A stretch of DNA of 64,000 nt from Musa acuminata AAA Group (Eukaryota; Streptophyta; Magnoliopsida; Zingiberales; Musaceae). Where the stretch lies: positions 20,073,501 through 20,137,500 of the forward strand of contig NC_088359.1 in assembly GCF_036884655.1 (NCBI RefSeq), in the 5' to 3' direction. A program made the translations under genes and the position numbers. Of the stretch, positions 1 to 12,491 are shown one piece after another (the first letter of the stretch is position 1; the number at the start of each line of letters is the position of its first letter). Under the pieces are notes generated by a model. That model saw nothing but the letters and a program-made list of their open reading frames with translations. It had not been told where the DNA came from and made no database searches.

Positions 1-1
1 T

Positions 2-1321
2 TCTATTACATTCCACAATCAACTTTGTGTTCCCGAAAGCCATCCAGTAAAGATGCAATTGTTAGAGGAGGCACATAGATCAAAATTTAATATCCATCCC
101 GGGACTACTAAGATGTATCGAGATTTACGCCAAAACTATTGGTGGCGTGGTATGAAGAGAGATATAGCAGAGTTTGTTTCTAAATGTCTGATATGTCAAC
201 AGGTGAAGATAGAACATCGAGTACCTGCGGAAAAGTTGCAAAGGATTTCGATTCCTGAATGGAAGTGGGAGCAAGTCACTATGGATTTTGTGACAGGATT
301 ACCCAAGACTGTGAAAGGATATGACGAAATTTGGGTAATAGTAGACATACTTACTAAATCTGCTCACTTCCTTCCTATTAACAAGAAGTATTCATTGGAT
401 AAACTAGCAAGCTTATATATTAAGAAAATCATTCGATATCATGGGTTGCCAGTTAGCATTATCTCAGATAGAGATCCAAGATTCACCTCTAAATTTTGGG
501 GAAGTCTACAAAAATCTTTGGGCACGCAGTTAAAATTTAGTACAACTTTTCACCCCCAAATTGATGGCCAATCTGAAAGGACAATACAAACTCTTGAAGA
601 TCTCTTAAGAGCATGTGCTTTAGACTTTGGTGGGAGTTGGGATATGCACTTGCATCTAATTGAGTTTTCTTATAATAATAGTTACCACTCTAGCATACAG
701 ATGGCTCCATTTGAAGCTCTTTATGGAAGAAAGTGCAGATCACCTGTATATGGGGATGAGGTGGGAGAACAGAAGCTTTTGGGGCCTCAATTAATTCAAA
801 AAGATGCTGATAATATTTGAATTATACGTCAAAGATTATTAACAGCTCAAAGTCGTCAGAAAAGCTATGCAGATCGAAGGCGAAGAGATCTAGAATTCGA
901 AGTTGGTGAGTACATTTTCTTAAAAGTGTCGCCAACTAAGGGAGTTATGAGGTTTGGTCAAAGGGGGAAGTTAGCCCCAAGATTTATTGGCCCATTTGAG
1001 ATCTTACAAAAGGTTGGGCCTGTGGCATACAGACTGGCGTTGCCCCCGACTTTGGCTAGCATCCATGATGTATTCCACGTGTCAATGCTTCGAAGATATA
1101 TCAGGGATCCATCATATGTCATATCTTACCAACCTCTACAACTACGAGATGATGCCACTTTTAGAGAACAACCAACCCAGATATTGGAAAGGAAAGAACA
1201 TGTTCTAAGGAACAAAATTATACATTTGGTAAAGATTTGTTGGCAACACCATTCAGACCAAGAGGCAACGTGGGAAAGAGAAGAAGATATGCGAGAGCAG
1301 TATCCTCATCTATTCTATTAA
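2..1321 (+). pseudogene. Ty3/gypsy (Tekay/Del-like) integrase and C-terminal chromodomain-like region, broken
   Basis: This is the 3' end of a gypsy pol gene; its 5' part lies outside the window. Read in frame 2 it shows the integrase zinc-binding region (H and H in AHRSKFNIHP, C and C in KCLICQQ), then the catalytic core: D in TMDFVTGLP, D in SDRDPRF and E in DGQSERTIQ. An in-frame TGA at 818-820 cuts the core from the C-terminal part, which resumes in the same frame (KGVMRFGQRGKLAPRFIGPF, then a chromodomain-like tail ending near YPHLFY) and stops at 1319-1321. The RFIGPFEIL and HDVFHVSMLRRY motifs are typical of Tekay-type chromoviruses. Integrase would join element cDNA to host DNA, with the tail guiding it to chromatin. 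The stop makes this copy inactive. Confidence 0.9.
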
Positions 1322-1366
1322 GGAAAGCTAAATTTGGGGACCAAGTTTCCTATAGGAGCGGAGAAA

Positions 1367-3516
1367 TGTAATCACATCAAATATTTAAGTTAGGAATTGA
1401 TTTTCTTTCCTTACTTGTTATTATAATTTAAGGAAATCTTAATCTACTTCCTTGTTTGTTGATATGAATTAAGGAAATAACTAGTAAGTATTCCAAATAT
1501 GATGATATCATATTTGTTAGTATATTAAATGAAAATAATTTATATTAAATAAATACGAAAATTAAAATTAATTTCCCTTAATAGAGGCTCACCTCCTCCT
1601 ATTTAAAGGAAGGGATTTCTCTCCTCCATTCCTCACCTAGTCGAGCATGGCAACGAGAGGAACGAGGAGTTACACCCTGTTGACAAGAGGTAGATTTCCC
1701 TACCTTTCTTGAATATAAAAGTTTTAGTTTTTATTTTGATTCTATTGAAAGTTTTGTAGTTTGAAAAATATGTATTAATTATTTAAATATCAAAATTTTT
1801 ACATTAAAGTAATTAGTTAAAGTTTTTATAATATTTTTTGACCCATGATTAAGCTTTTTATTGTAGATTTAAATATGTTCAAAATTTATATGTTTTATAT
1901 GATATTACAGTTCATCTTTAATCTTATTTGGATTAAAAATCTTGTTAGATTAAAATATATTATCTAAAATCTTGTTTGATATTCTTTGATCTAAAATTTA
2001 AAATATGTTATTCTGAATGATTTAAATTTTGACTAGCATATGTTGAAATTTTATATGTGTTGAAAGCATGATTTTTATTTGAATTTAGAAGATTATTCCT
2101 TGTATTAAAACTTATCTCCCAGTCTATCTTTCAATGTGTTATGATTTCTATTCATAGAATGTTATTTCCTTATATTAAAGTTTATCTCCTTATCTATCAT
2201 TTAATGTGTTATTATATTTTTGTTCATATTATTAATGAATTTATATTGTGGTATAAAATTAGATATTACTTAGATTGAAATTGCTCACAGGCCAGACTCA
2301 ACCCATAGGTCAGGCCACAGCCCATTGGCAAGGCCTAGTTAGTAGACTAGGCCTAACTCGTAGGCCAGGCCTAACCCATGGGTCAGGCCTTGGCCCGTGA
2401 GCTAACCCAGCCCAACCATCATGGGTGGTCACATGCGATGCACATGACCAGTCCATGGGCTAGGGTTGAGCCAGCTTTGTGTGATGCATGCTCAGTTATG
2501 TATAATGCACATGACCACTAGATGGGCTGACTCAATCTAGCCCAATATTATTATTGAATTTGAGCCCAAACATTGATTGAACTAAACTAGGCTTGATTAG
2601 TTTAGATCAATTCAGGGTGATTCCAAATTGATTGACTTATTCAAGTTAGTTTAACCTAAATTGAATCTAATCTAGTCCAAATTATACTAGTCTAGGGTGG
2701 TTCTAGACTAGTAAAATAAGGATTAGAGATCGGTTCAGTCAGGTTCTAGTAAATTGAGTTCAATTGGATCGATTGAACTAGAGTTCAAGTCAATTGAGGG
2801 CTAAATTGTATTATTTGATATTGATGATATTTGAAAAAAAATATTTTAAATATGTTATTTCATCCCAATATGTACATGACCGGTGTTAGATTATGTTATT
2901 TCCCTGCCGAGAGCAGGTAGGGCGATTCCCTTTGGGGATTAGCGGGCCGTCAGACGTGGCGGCTGGACGATTCCTCCATCCGCTGTTGGGAGGAACGTGT
3001 CCCCACTTTGGCGGGTGTGGGACACCACTCCATCCGCTGTTGGGAGTGCGATATGAGTTTGCCTCCATCCACTGTTGGGAGAACACAAACTCATCCCGTA
3101 GGATAAAGCCTCTCCATCCGCTGTTGGGGGAGTGCTCCTTCGGGTATTTGATATACGCCAATGGGATGATTGATTGAATTTTGATCATGTATACTTTTTG
3201 AGTTGACTTTTGGGGTTCCTACTCAGCGTTGCTGAATTTTCTTTGTTTTTAATTTTCAGAGCAGCCTCCCTCTAGTACTAAATCGGATTCTAGTGGAGAG
3301 CGGACCTTCCTCTACCGCTAGGTAGAGCCACTTGGATGATTCTTGAAGTTAACATCACTATGTTTACTTTTCTATTTATGATTTGATGAATAAATGGATT
3401 GTAATAAATAAATTGTAATAAATGTTTATGAATGATGAATAAAGTGATGTTTATCTATTTGGCCTAAATGTGTGAAAAGATTTAAAAGAAATAAAAAAAA
3501 AATCCAGGATGTGACA
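1367..3516 (+). repeat. 3' LTR of the gypsy element at the left edge
   Basis: The repeat begins TGTAATCACATC after a purine-rich tract (GGAGCGGAGAA, ending near 1365), 45 bases after the pol stop. It ends GATGTGACA. These ends form an imperfect inverted pair, as expected of LTR termini. The length is about 2150 bp. A TATA-like box (TATTTAAAGG near 1600) lies inside. It also contains a GC-rich cluster of GGCCTAACCC/GGGTCAGGCC-type inverted motifs (about 2288-2440) and four scattered copies of CTCCATCCGCTGTTGGGAG (about 2972-3135). The 5' LTR is outside the window, so the boundaries rest on terminal motifs only. Confidence 0.75.
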
Positions 3517-4428
3517 AAATCAATCATACATTTTGATATTTTTCATGTTTTTGACAAAACTAGTTATATTTCAAGTATTCGCACTACATTCAAGCAATTA
3601 CGATACGATTCATTTTTTACATTGTCATCAATTTGCCATATTTCTCCTCCTTTGTCATCAACAAAAAGGAAATAATTCAACAAGGTAAGTGTTAAAAAAA
3701 AAATATTCAAGTAAGTTCAACACTAATTTATCCAAGTTAGCAAAAATGAGAAGTTAAGCAAAAACTTTGTGTAATAACTACTTTTGGATATGCTAACATT
3801 TTTACTTTGGATGCGCAAAAGCTTTTTGGTTCTTCTTAAGATGTGCAAGTTTTTTTTCTTTCTTTGTCATAAAAATAAGAAGAAGAGGAAGAAGGGTAAG
3901 GAAGGAATTCATCAAGAACCAATTTCATGAAAGGATTTGAACCAAGTCAAATGAAAATAAATGAGTTTCATTGAATCAAGCTTCTAGTTTCAACAAGGAG
4001 AAGGGATTTATGAAAAGGATCAAGATATCCATATGAAATCGAATCCCCATTCTTGCAAGTGATCATCACATACAAAAAAATCCATAAACATTCTTCTTTC
4101 ATTAGAAAAGTAAATAAGAATTCAAGGGAAAGGAGCATTAAATGAAGGATCAAGAATCCACGAATAAAACTTCATAAATCAAATCCGTTTCTTATTAAAA
4201 ATTCACAATAGTGAAATTCGTGAGAGATGTATATGTCAATAAAATCCATGAGTGAAGTGATTAAGTGTATCAAAAATCACTAAGTGATGGAGCAAGGGTA
4301 TGAAGTAAATTTGATACCAAGTTAAGAGGAAGATAAAAACGAAATAAATTCACGAAAGCTCCATTCATGAAATAAATTAAGAGGAAGATAGTCCGGAAAA
4401 GAAATACAACAAACTCATGCATTCGAAT
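3517..4428 (-). other. 3' non-coding part of SIRE-like element D
   Basis: This is AT-rich sequence downstream (minus sense) of the D pol gene. No coding potential is visible. It contains CTCCTCCTTTGTCATCAAC near 3645, the same polypurine-tract-like motif found in the other SIRE relatives here. The gypsy LTR abuts it at 3517 and probably separates it from D's own 3' LTR. Confidence 0.6.
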
Positions 4429-5832
4429 AGTTTAACATGCCTACCTCTCTTCTAATGAAATCAAATTGTTCTTCATTTAAAGGTTTTGTAAAGATATAAG
4501 CTAATTAATGTTTCGTATTAATGAACTCTAAGATTACATCATGATTATTAATATTATCTCATATAAAGTGATGCCTAATGTCAATATATTTAGTTCTAGA
4601 GTGTTGAATAGAATTGTTTGTTAAATATATTACACTTGTGTTATCATATTTTATGGGAATATTTTTAGGATAAATTCTATAATCTTCTAATATATTTTTC
4701 ATTCATACAACTTATGCACAACATGCACTAGTTGCTATATATATTCGGTTTCGGTTGTAGATAGTGCAATCGAGTTTTGTTTCTTGGAAGATCAAGAGAC
4801 AAGTGTATGACCTAAGGATTGACATGTTTCGGATGTGCTTTTTCTATCTATTCTACATCCAGCAAAATTCGCATCAGCATAAGCAATTAATTCAAAGTTT
4901 TCAAATTTTGGATATCATAATTCTAGATTAGTGGTTCCTTTAAGATATCTAAGAATTATTTTAATTGCTTTAAGATGAGATAGCTTAGGATTAGATTGAA
5001 ACCTAGCATAAAGTCGTGCACTAAACATGATGTCTGGTCTAGTTGCAGTGAGGTATAGTAAACTACTTATCGTACACCTATAAGTTTTTTGATCAAAGCT
5101 TTCTCCACTTTCATTAATGTTTAACTTAGTGGAGGTACTCATAGGAGTATTGATAGCCTTTAAACTATCCATATTAAATCGTTTTAGCAAGTTTAATGCA
5201 TATTTTGTTTGACTAAGAAAAATACAATCACTAAGTTGTTTGATTTGTAAGCCTAAAAAGAAAGTTAGTTTACCCATTAAATTCATTTCAAACTCTTGGC
5301 TCATATCCTTGGCAAATGATTCGCATAAGGATTTATTTGTAGAACCAAAAATAATATCATCAACATAAATTTGAACAACAAGAAAATTATTTTTAAAATT
5401 TTTAATAAACAATGTAGTATCGACCTTACCTTTAGAGAAATTATTTTGGATAAGAAAGGAGCTAAGTCTCTCATACAAAGCCCTTGGGGCTTGTTTTAAT
5501 CCATAGAGAACTTTAGTCAATTTAAACACATGATTCAGAAAATTATCATTCTCAAATCTGGGAGGTTGTTCAACATAAACTTCTTTGGAAATAAAGTCAT
5601 TAAGAAAAGTGCCTTTGACATCCATTTGAAATAACTTAAAGTTATTATAACTAGCATAAGCAAGGAGCATCCTTATGGCTTCTAATCTTGCCATAGGAGC
5701 GAAGGTTTCTTCATAATCAATACTTTCTTCTTGGTTGAAAACCTTGGCCACTAATCTAGTTTTGTTTCTAACCACAATATCAAATTCATCTTGCTTGTTT
5801 CTAAAGACCCATTTAATACCTATAGCTAAATG
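4429..5832 (-). pseudogene. SIRE/Maximus-like Ty1/copia pol fragment (RT and RNase H), element D
   Basis: An 286-codon open stretch (4915-5775) encodes copia reverse transcriptase: ARLVAK-like start (RLVAKVFNQEE), [25 protein letters not shown], the catalytic [10 protein letters not shown] and a TPMSTSTKL segment. RNase H follows toward lower coordinates with frameshifts and stops, ending near 4428 at a position matching the pol ends of the other SIRE copies. Upstream codons (WVFRNKQDE) run to 5832 and are then cut by the family-B LTR. They resume at 57550. Substitutions such as VYVEQPPR and LNDFIS for usually invariant residues, together with the frame breaks, show an old inactive copy. Confidence 0.88.
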
Positions 5833-6003
5833 TGTTAGGATCGGAGCGGCACAAAGAGGTGTGTTAGGATCTCCTCCAGCGCAATGTCAATTCCTCCTGC
5901 GTTAATTGTCTAATCCTGATTGAGTAGACCTACATCACTCAAAATGTTGGTAAACATCTAAACACAATCAATTAGTTTCATTATCAAAATCCGAGATTCA
6001 ACA
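5833..6003 (-). repeat. Family-B left (3') LTR, internally deleted
   Basis: It starts TGTTAGGATCGGAGCGGCAC and ends GAGATTCAACA next to a polypurine tract (complement of TCTCCCCCTTTTT at 6005). Only about 171 bp remain, against about 1554 bp in the right LTR. The start matches the PBS-side terminus, and from about 5862 onward it matches the far end (compare 57410-57549). A second TGTTAGGAT at 5862 marks the deletion joint. Confidence 0.8.
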
Positions 6004-6174
6004 ATCTCCCCCTTTTTGATGATGACAACTAATTGATGACTAACGGAGTTAACCTTAACTTCCCGGAGTTTAACCAAACTCCCCCTATCAATATGCCAAT
6101 GATAGAAACTCTTGGATTCAATAATCCAAGTAACATGTCATCATAAACTTATGCATAACATGTCATGTCATCAT

Positions 6175-6210
6175 ACTTCTCCCCCTTTGTCATCAACAAA
6201 AAGGAGAAGT
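6175..6210 (-). promoter_or_regulatory. Second polypurine-tract-like hairpin in family B
   Basis: ACTTCTCC (6175-6182) and GGAGAAGT (6203-6210) are perfect 8-base inverted arms around CCCTTTGTCATCAAC. On the minus strand this reads as a purine tract (AAAGGGGGAGAAG) like the true PPT beside the LTR. A role as an extra plus-strand primer is inferred. Confidence 0.5.
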
Positions 6211-6299
6211 TCCTACTCTTATGTGTTTAGAGATAAAAAGTTCCGTACATTGCATGAAAAACATAGTATCAAATTTTATCATCATACAATCTAGCAATT

Positions 6300-6930
6300 A
6301 AAGATGTGTAAGTTTAGCATGTTTGCTTTTCTTGAGATAATAACTAATTGCTTCTCTTTAGATTACATGCTAGCAATTTTCATGATATGCAAGTTTCAAG
6401 CTAGCAAATTTTTGCTTCCTTTGCAATGTTTGAGCTAGCAATTTTGCTTCTGTAACAAGTTAGCATGTTTTGTATTTTGAGATAAGCAAGAAAGCACATT
6501 TGCTTTTTTTGAGATAGCAACTCTTTTGAGATAGTGATCTTAGCAAATTTTACATCATGCAAGGTAGCAAATGTTTGTGATGTTCAAAATAGTAAGTTCT
6601 TTCTTCTTTTTTGAGAAATGCTATTTTTGCTTCCTTTACAAAGTGCAAGCTAGGAAAGTATTTGAAAAAGTGAGCAAGTTTTGCAACATACAAGCTAGTA
6701 AAAATTTCGAAAGCAAATACAAGATAGCTTTCTTGTTGAAGTGTTTAAGCTATCGATTCTTGCTTCCTATTGTAATGTGCGGGTTGCAAGTCTTGCTTCT
6801 TGAGATAGGCAAGATAGTGATATTCAAGAAGACAACTTTTGCTTCTTGAAATAAGCAAGTTAGCAATCTTTGTTACTTAAGATAGGCAAGCTAGCAATCA
6901 AGTTTTTGCATCTTCTTGACTTGTGCAAGC
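6300..6930. repeat. Degenerate CAAGCTAGCAA repeat region
   Basis: The words GCAAGCTAGCAA, AAGTTAGCA and TTTTGCTTC(C/T) recur many times at irregular spacing of about 30-60 bases. The same theme is present between PPT-like motifs in E (about 59180-59370) and near 39680-39770 in C-. Function unknown. Confidence 0.55.
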
Positions 6931-7747
6931 TAGCTATCTCCCCCTTTGTCATTGTCAAAAGGAAGGGAAGACCCTTTACATCAATTATGACAAAGGTAAG
7001 TATCAATCTTATTAGTGCATCATCATATTTTCAAATTAGAATATGCACATTTTTAAAAACCTTATATTCATTCATGCACGATATTGAATAAATCGATCAA
7101 CATTATGAGGATATCATACATGATACTAAAATTTTTAACTATTTGTCAACATTTTGATCATGATACCAAACATTCATCATTTAGAGTATTCATGATACAA
7201 AACATTAAATCAATATTTATAATACATCAATTTAGCAACAACCCATAGTATTTTAAATCATGATTTACATCATATGTAATACATCACATCATAATTAGAA
7301 AGCACAAGTATTGCATACATCATTGAAAATCATAAATGTTTCATATCATGATGGTATCAATTTGTCAAATTATATCCTACCATGCATGATCAAAACTTCT
7401 CCCCATTTGTATTTCATGCATAATTTCACTTCATCACATTAGGAGTATCAAGAGGAATTAATTGGGTGATGAGATAAATATTTCACGAATACATGGAATT
7501 GTATAAAAAATCATATCATAAGTGTTTCATACATTCATATCATCACATGAAGGAATATAAACAAAAAATAGTGATGAGATATTACTTCATGAATACAATA
7601 AAATTCATATAGCATATCATGGTTTATTAGAATTAATCTTTCTTTTGGTGAATAGCAAAAAGAATAGTAGGAGAGCAAGATCTCAATTCATGCACATCAA
7701 ATATTCAATCATCAAAATCATGATTCATCAAGAAAATTCTCCTCTTT

Positions 7748-7752
7748 AAATA
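7748..7752. repeat. TSD AAATA, left copy, of element A+
   Basis: AAATA directly before TGTTGAATCTCG is matched by AAATA at 20218-20222 directly after the other LTR end CCTAACA. Confidence 0.9.
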
Positions 7753-8373
7753 TGTTGAATCTCGAATTTTGATGATAAAATCAATTGATGGGTTAATTGA
7801 TCTAATCCATATTATTGAGTTAAGTGTGCAGGATTAACTACGATAACCAGAAAACACAAATCAAGAATACCGGAGTCAAGTTTGATGGACATTTAAGAGT
7901 CCGAAGAATCGTCGGAGATGCTGCCAGAACCAACCGAGAAGAAATCGGGAACCTGTCGGAATTTTCGGAAGTTCGCCGAAGAGATCGTCGGAGGTTCACG
8001 GAGATCACCGAGAAGGCTCAGCTACTCGTTAAAGTCATCAAAAGATCGGGAGCTTGCTGAGAGTCCATCGGAAGAAGTTCGTCGGAAAGCTCGTCGGAAT
8101 AAGACTCGATGTTCGCGGTTGAAAACTTGCTTAGGATGTGTTTTGTTATGTAGTTTACTTGTAATTAGGATTAGGATTAAGAGATAATCCTATATCCTGG
8201 TTAGGGGCCAATTGGGCCCAAAATTAGACTTGGTTTGGGCTAAATTTGAAGCCCAACCAGTGAACCGAAGGGTCTGGCGGTGGCACCGCCAGATTGGGCG
8301 GTTGCACTGCCCAGCACCCGAGAGTTGGGCGGTGGCACCGCCAGTCCACTGTCTATGTCTGACACTGACAGGC
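7753..8373 (+). repeat. A+ 5' LTR, first part
   Basis: It begins TGTTGAATCTCGAATTTTGA, matches the 3' LTR from 18937, and is interrupted at 8374 by element F within the GGCGGTGGCACCGCC motif array (about 8275-8345). It resumes at 12931. Confidence 0.92.
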
Positions 8374-8818
8374 TGTCACGGACAAACTTCTAAACAAGGT
8401 GTTTGATGTAATGCTTATATATGTCTGTGTCTTTTGGTATATTCATGCCTTGTACAGCATGTAAAGGGGCGGCCGAAGGCTTAATAGTCCCATTTTAGTT
8501 GGGTTGGTGGCCTCTTTAGGCTTGTAAATAAAGGTTGTGTCATGTGGACACGTGCGAGAGATTTTCGATCTGTAATGGATCATTTTACCCTTTGTTGTGC
8601 CACTGTTCAGAGCTTGTAAAGTCTGTTTGTATTTGCATTGTCTATGAAGTGTTTTTCGGAGATGTTTGCTTGTGGATCCTGATTGAGGCGTTCTCTCTAG
8701 CCCGTTCTCTCTTTTGTTGGTCCTAAGAGACAATGGGAGGCTTCGGGGAGGCTGACCTTTGCGGTCGGACACGCAAGGGTGCCGCATGACTTAGGCAAAA
8801 CCAGCTAAGTCCGTGACA
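8374..8818 (+). repeat. Element F 5' LTR
   Basis: 445 bp, starting TGTCACGGACAAACTTC and ending AAGTCCGTGACA. Its outer 10 bases are perfect inverted complements. It matches 12492-12926 with few differences; the right copy lacks a short piece near 12680 (TTTTCGATCTGT in the left). Confidence 0.93.
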
Positions 8819-8820
8819 TA

Positions 8821-8832
8821 TGGTATCAGAGC
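8821..8832 (+). promoter_or_regulatory. Primer-binding site of element F
   Basis: TGGTATCAGAGC is complementary to the 3' end of plant initiator methionine tRNA. It lies 2 bases after the LTR and would prime minus-strand cDNA. Confidence 0.88.
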
Positions 8833-11800
8833 GGGACAAGCACTCATAGAAACACTTAGCATGCAAACGCGGGGGACCTAGCGGAGCTGCGTTGAGGGTA
8901 GTCAGCACACGCGCGACCGTTTGGGGGAAAACAAGCATGGAGATGTAGGGAAAAGGAGTCGCTCGGAGGAGCGGGCATCTGAGATTGGCATTCAGAGGAA
9001 TGGCCAACCCTTCGCGCAAGAGGCACCACGAGAACAGACAAGCTTGGAAGAATGTGGAGCGCACAAAGGTTGGGATGGCTGAGTTTGAGCTACGGCTCAA
9101 CGTTGACAACTATACTTGATGGTGCTCAAGGCAAGCGAGGCGCTTGGTAAAGGATGAGACCATCCAAGGTGGAATGAGTTGCTCAACGACCAAAAGAGTT
9201 ATGCAAAGCTCACAGAGGTGAGGGGAATTGCTAACTCAAAGAATTTGGTACTCATGCATGGGCTTGTATGCGGACGATGGAATGTTTGCGGCCATCCCAA
9301 GGCGACCGAAACTCGGCGCCATGGAGCATTGAAACTTTCTCTTTGGCATGTGAAGGATACGTCCGTAGGAGGCTGAAGTGTGCAATGAGTTCAGCATGTT
9401 GCTAGGCCTTGAGGGGTGCAGCGGGGACTGTATTGACGGGGAGTCGCAATCTAGCAAGTGCGTTTGCAGGAGGCAGAACAATGAATAGTTTGTTCAGCAG
9501 ATCGGAGTAGTCCAAGGGGATGGTGGTCTCCGAAACGAAGAGAGATGTTGCTCCAACGGGATAGTTATCCAGGAGGGATAAGTCCCAGCTCTCCAGAGGG
9601 AGAATCATGTGGGATGGACCTCACATGTTAAGGAGGAGTACCTCAACAAACAACAACTCCACGAAGCTCGATGGACTGAGCAAGCGGCGAGGAGTCGTCG
9701 CATGATCTCGCTTGAGAGAATGCATTGGTGGATGCATTGCGAGATCAAGTGGGGGAGCGACCCAAAGCAACTTAAATGAAGGCACACTTGGAGTCGATGT
9801 GGAGATCGGACTCAAGGAAGGGCTGACCCGTGGAATGGTGGGCGTGAGGGCCACCATCGACTCAATGCAAAAACGAGGAGCGGAGCAACTCGGGTGTAAC
9901 TTGGCGAAGTACCCAAGCTGCATGAAGGGAGCCAACATAGAAGTTGGAACATGGAGTAGAGGCACAGTGCTTTTCTTAGACAGAGGTCAAGGACATGAAC
10001 TCTTGCAGAGGCAAGAGTAGGATCATGTTGTTCCATGGGTCCTTCATTCTAACGGAGCGGACTCATCTTGCATGGTGCCAAAAACGAAGGGAGCTTCTAG
10101 GCACATGCACCTTATCTCGAAGGAGCATTTGATGGAGGAACTAAGGCGACTCAATTTGCGGAGGTGAAGTTGGGTTCAGAAGGCCTTAGCACGGGGCAAG
10201 AGGACGCAGAGGCGGGTACTCTTAAAGAATATGCTATAGTGTTGCCATTCAAGTTGCCATGAAGGAAGCAGTGCGCAGCAGAGATTATGCTGGTAGGGGC
10301 AGACGCCCAGGATCCAGACAATGGTGCACAAATTACAGTGAAGTCGGTGGACTTCGGGAGCTACTAGGCGACGGATTTTCCTAGAGCGGTGCTTCATCTA
10401 GGTGTGACCCAAGAGTGGGGGGATGAAGGTCGATTGCCAAAGGAGCGAACAAAATTGAAGGTAGAAGAGACCCTGCGATGTATTGGCAGAGGCCACACAT
10501 GGAGGGTTCACAATTCGAGTTTATTCCACAAGGATCAGAATGCAATGGAGATGTCACCAGGAGGCGACATGGTGCAGCGGATCGTGGTGGAATAGTTCGT
10601 GGCAATGCGATACACACGACATAGTCCCGGGAGGGACTAGATCATATGGAGGTATGATCGGGAGCTACTGGAAGCTCCGCTTCGGTGAACAACATGACGG
10701 TAAGAAGGGCTATGGATTCAAGGAGTGAAGGCCAGGTACCGTAGAGGCGGGTCTTCCGTGCGTGCATCGAATTTTGCATCTGATGAAAACCTTGGTCATC
10801 AGCATATGGGGGCTGGGTTCCACCAAGGGAAAAGTTCGAATGCAAGTACCAGTGAGTTCCATGGGAGGAACTTGATCATGTAGAGGTATGAACGAAGCAG
10901 TTGGAGAGTTGGACTGCTCCAGAGCTTATATTCGCTTAAGGGAGCCCGGCAAGTCAGAGGACAAGGCCGAGTAAGCGAACGTTGCTACTAAGGAAGCTAA
11001 GGAGAACAGAATCGGTGCAAACCCGACAACGTGATGGCAGAGGCCATGAATGGGAGTTACAGTCTGTCTTTCCATCGACCAAACTGACTGCTTGGAGAAC
11101 ATAGAGGTGTTGAAGCAAGGGGTCGAAAGGGGCGAGGAAGCGACGACGAGTCCAGAGGGACTTAGCTACCCAAAATCAAGTATCAGTTAGAATGAAGGTG
11201 GACTCGGAGGAGTGACACAAGAGCATATCTACTGATTGTGAAGAAAAGGGATGCAGATGCGAGGCGACGGATAGTAGGGCCATGGGCATGGCAGCGCCAT
11301 GGTACCGCAGAGGCGGGACTTCCGTGAAAGTCATTGATCCCTTGCTCTCATGGAGGGAGAGCGCTTGGTCGTGAAAGGGGCCGAGGAGGTGGAGAATGCA
11401 GAGGCAATCTCCAAGTACCGAGACAAGGCTGAAGGGCAGAGGCCGAAGAACTTCGTAAGACCGGTGTCAATGTGCTTCTCATCAAAGATAGCCGAAAGTG
11501 AAGGACTTCGAGTCATGCAAGAGTGCATAACCAAGGAACGAAGCAGGTAGTATGCGGTGCTGTACCTTTGCTACTCAGAGGAGTAGGGGGCAGGGTTGAT
11601 GGAGAAGACGGTACAATCCCAGAGGCGACCAAACCTATGAGAGAATTACTCCAAGTTGGGGTGAAAACTTCCTGCATTCCAAAAGTTTTATGGCATTGAG
11701 AAGGTGAATCACAGTAACTAACTCAACGCAAGGAGTGCAAACACTTCAAGTGCTTCAGAAGTGTGAGCAAAGAGCAGGCGAAGGCCAGTAACCAGCTCAA

Positions 11801-12478
11801 TGCATGAAGTACAACCTCGAGGAGGTGGGCGAAGTCAAGTAACTTTTACCTTCTCAACCCTTAAGAGAATGGGCGAAACCGAGTACCCCAATTCTCTTAT
11901 CTATCCAGTAGAGGAGCTCTGCACAAGTTCAAAGACCCTTCGAAGATAATGGAAGACAATAGTTGTCAAATCCTCACCAACGGTGATCAGTGCTACTGAG
12001 AGTAGATTGTCCGCTTCATTTCCCAACGAAATGCCAATCGAAAGCGGAAGTGATGCGAACCAAGTTGGATGTGACAACTAAGTGAAAGAAGAGTCAATAA
12101 GCAAATGTTGTGGAGGAAGGACCCAAAACTTCAGAAGTTTACGAGACGATGCTCGTTAAAGCTCCAACAAGCATCCACCCAATTCAAGCAGCATGAGAAA
12201 TTCGAGAGACTAGCGCAGTAGGGATGGTCTTTTCCTTCATCTGGGGGATCCGTAGGAATCAACAAGGATCAACACAACTCAACCAACCCCACACCAGAGT
12301 CAGAGTCATTGGTGAGTTGAAGCAGCATGGCGGATCGAAGGTTCGACTACTCAAAAACAGCAGCGGAGAGCAGCAAGGAGCCAAGAGGCACATTGTAGCT
12401 GGAGCAGAAGATTAAAGACTCAGCAAAGGCGAGGAGTTGCAGTGTCGACAAAGGCTTCAACGAGGACATCGAAGGAAT
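8833..12478 (+). other. Element F internal region, non-coding
   Basis: No gene is recognised in these 3.6 kb. Phrases recur: GCAGAGGCGGG with CTTCCGTG (about 10743 and 11302), CAGAGGCC (about 10486, 11038 and 11445), and a GGGAGG...GATCAT...AGGTATGA block (about 10631 and 10863). This suggests old internal duplication. Open frames occur on both strands with no conserved domain. Confidence 0.7.
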
Positions 12479-12490
12479 AAGTGGGGGAGA
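12479..12490 (+). promoter_or_regulatory. Polypurine tract of element F
   Basis: AAGTGGGGGAGA lies 1 base before the right LTR and would prime plus-strand cDNA. Confidence 0.8.
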
Positions 12491-12491
12491 A

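Larger units (their letters stand above)
6004..7752 (-). other. Family-B internal non-coding region, 3' half
   Basis: This stretch has no gene. It starts with the polypurine tract (minus sense) at 6004-6017. A second PPT-like hairpin lies at 6175-6210, degenerate repeats of an AAGCTAGCAA/TTTTGCTTC theme at about 6300-6930, and a third PPT-like motif near 6935. The rest is AT-rich sequence related to the bodies of elements C- and E. It continues at 20218 beyond the A+ insertion. Confidence 0.7.

Noticed and set aside
8443..12415. Many open frames of 60-130 codons in element F
   Set aside because: They overlap on both strands, share no motif with known families, and partly lie in the LTRs. They reflect high GC content.
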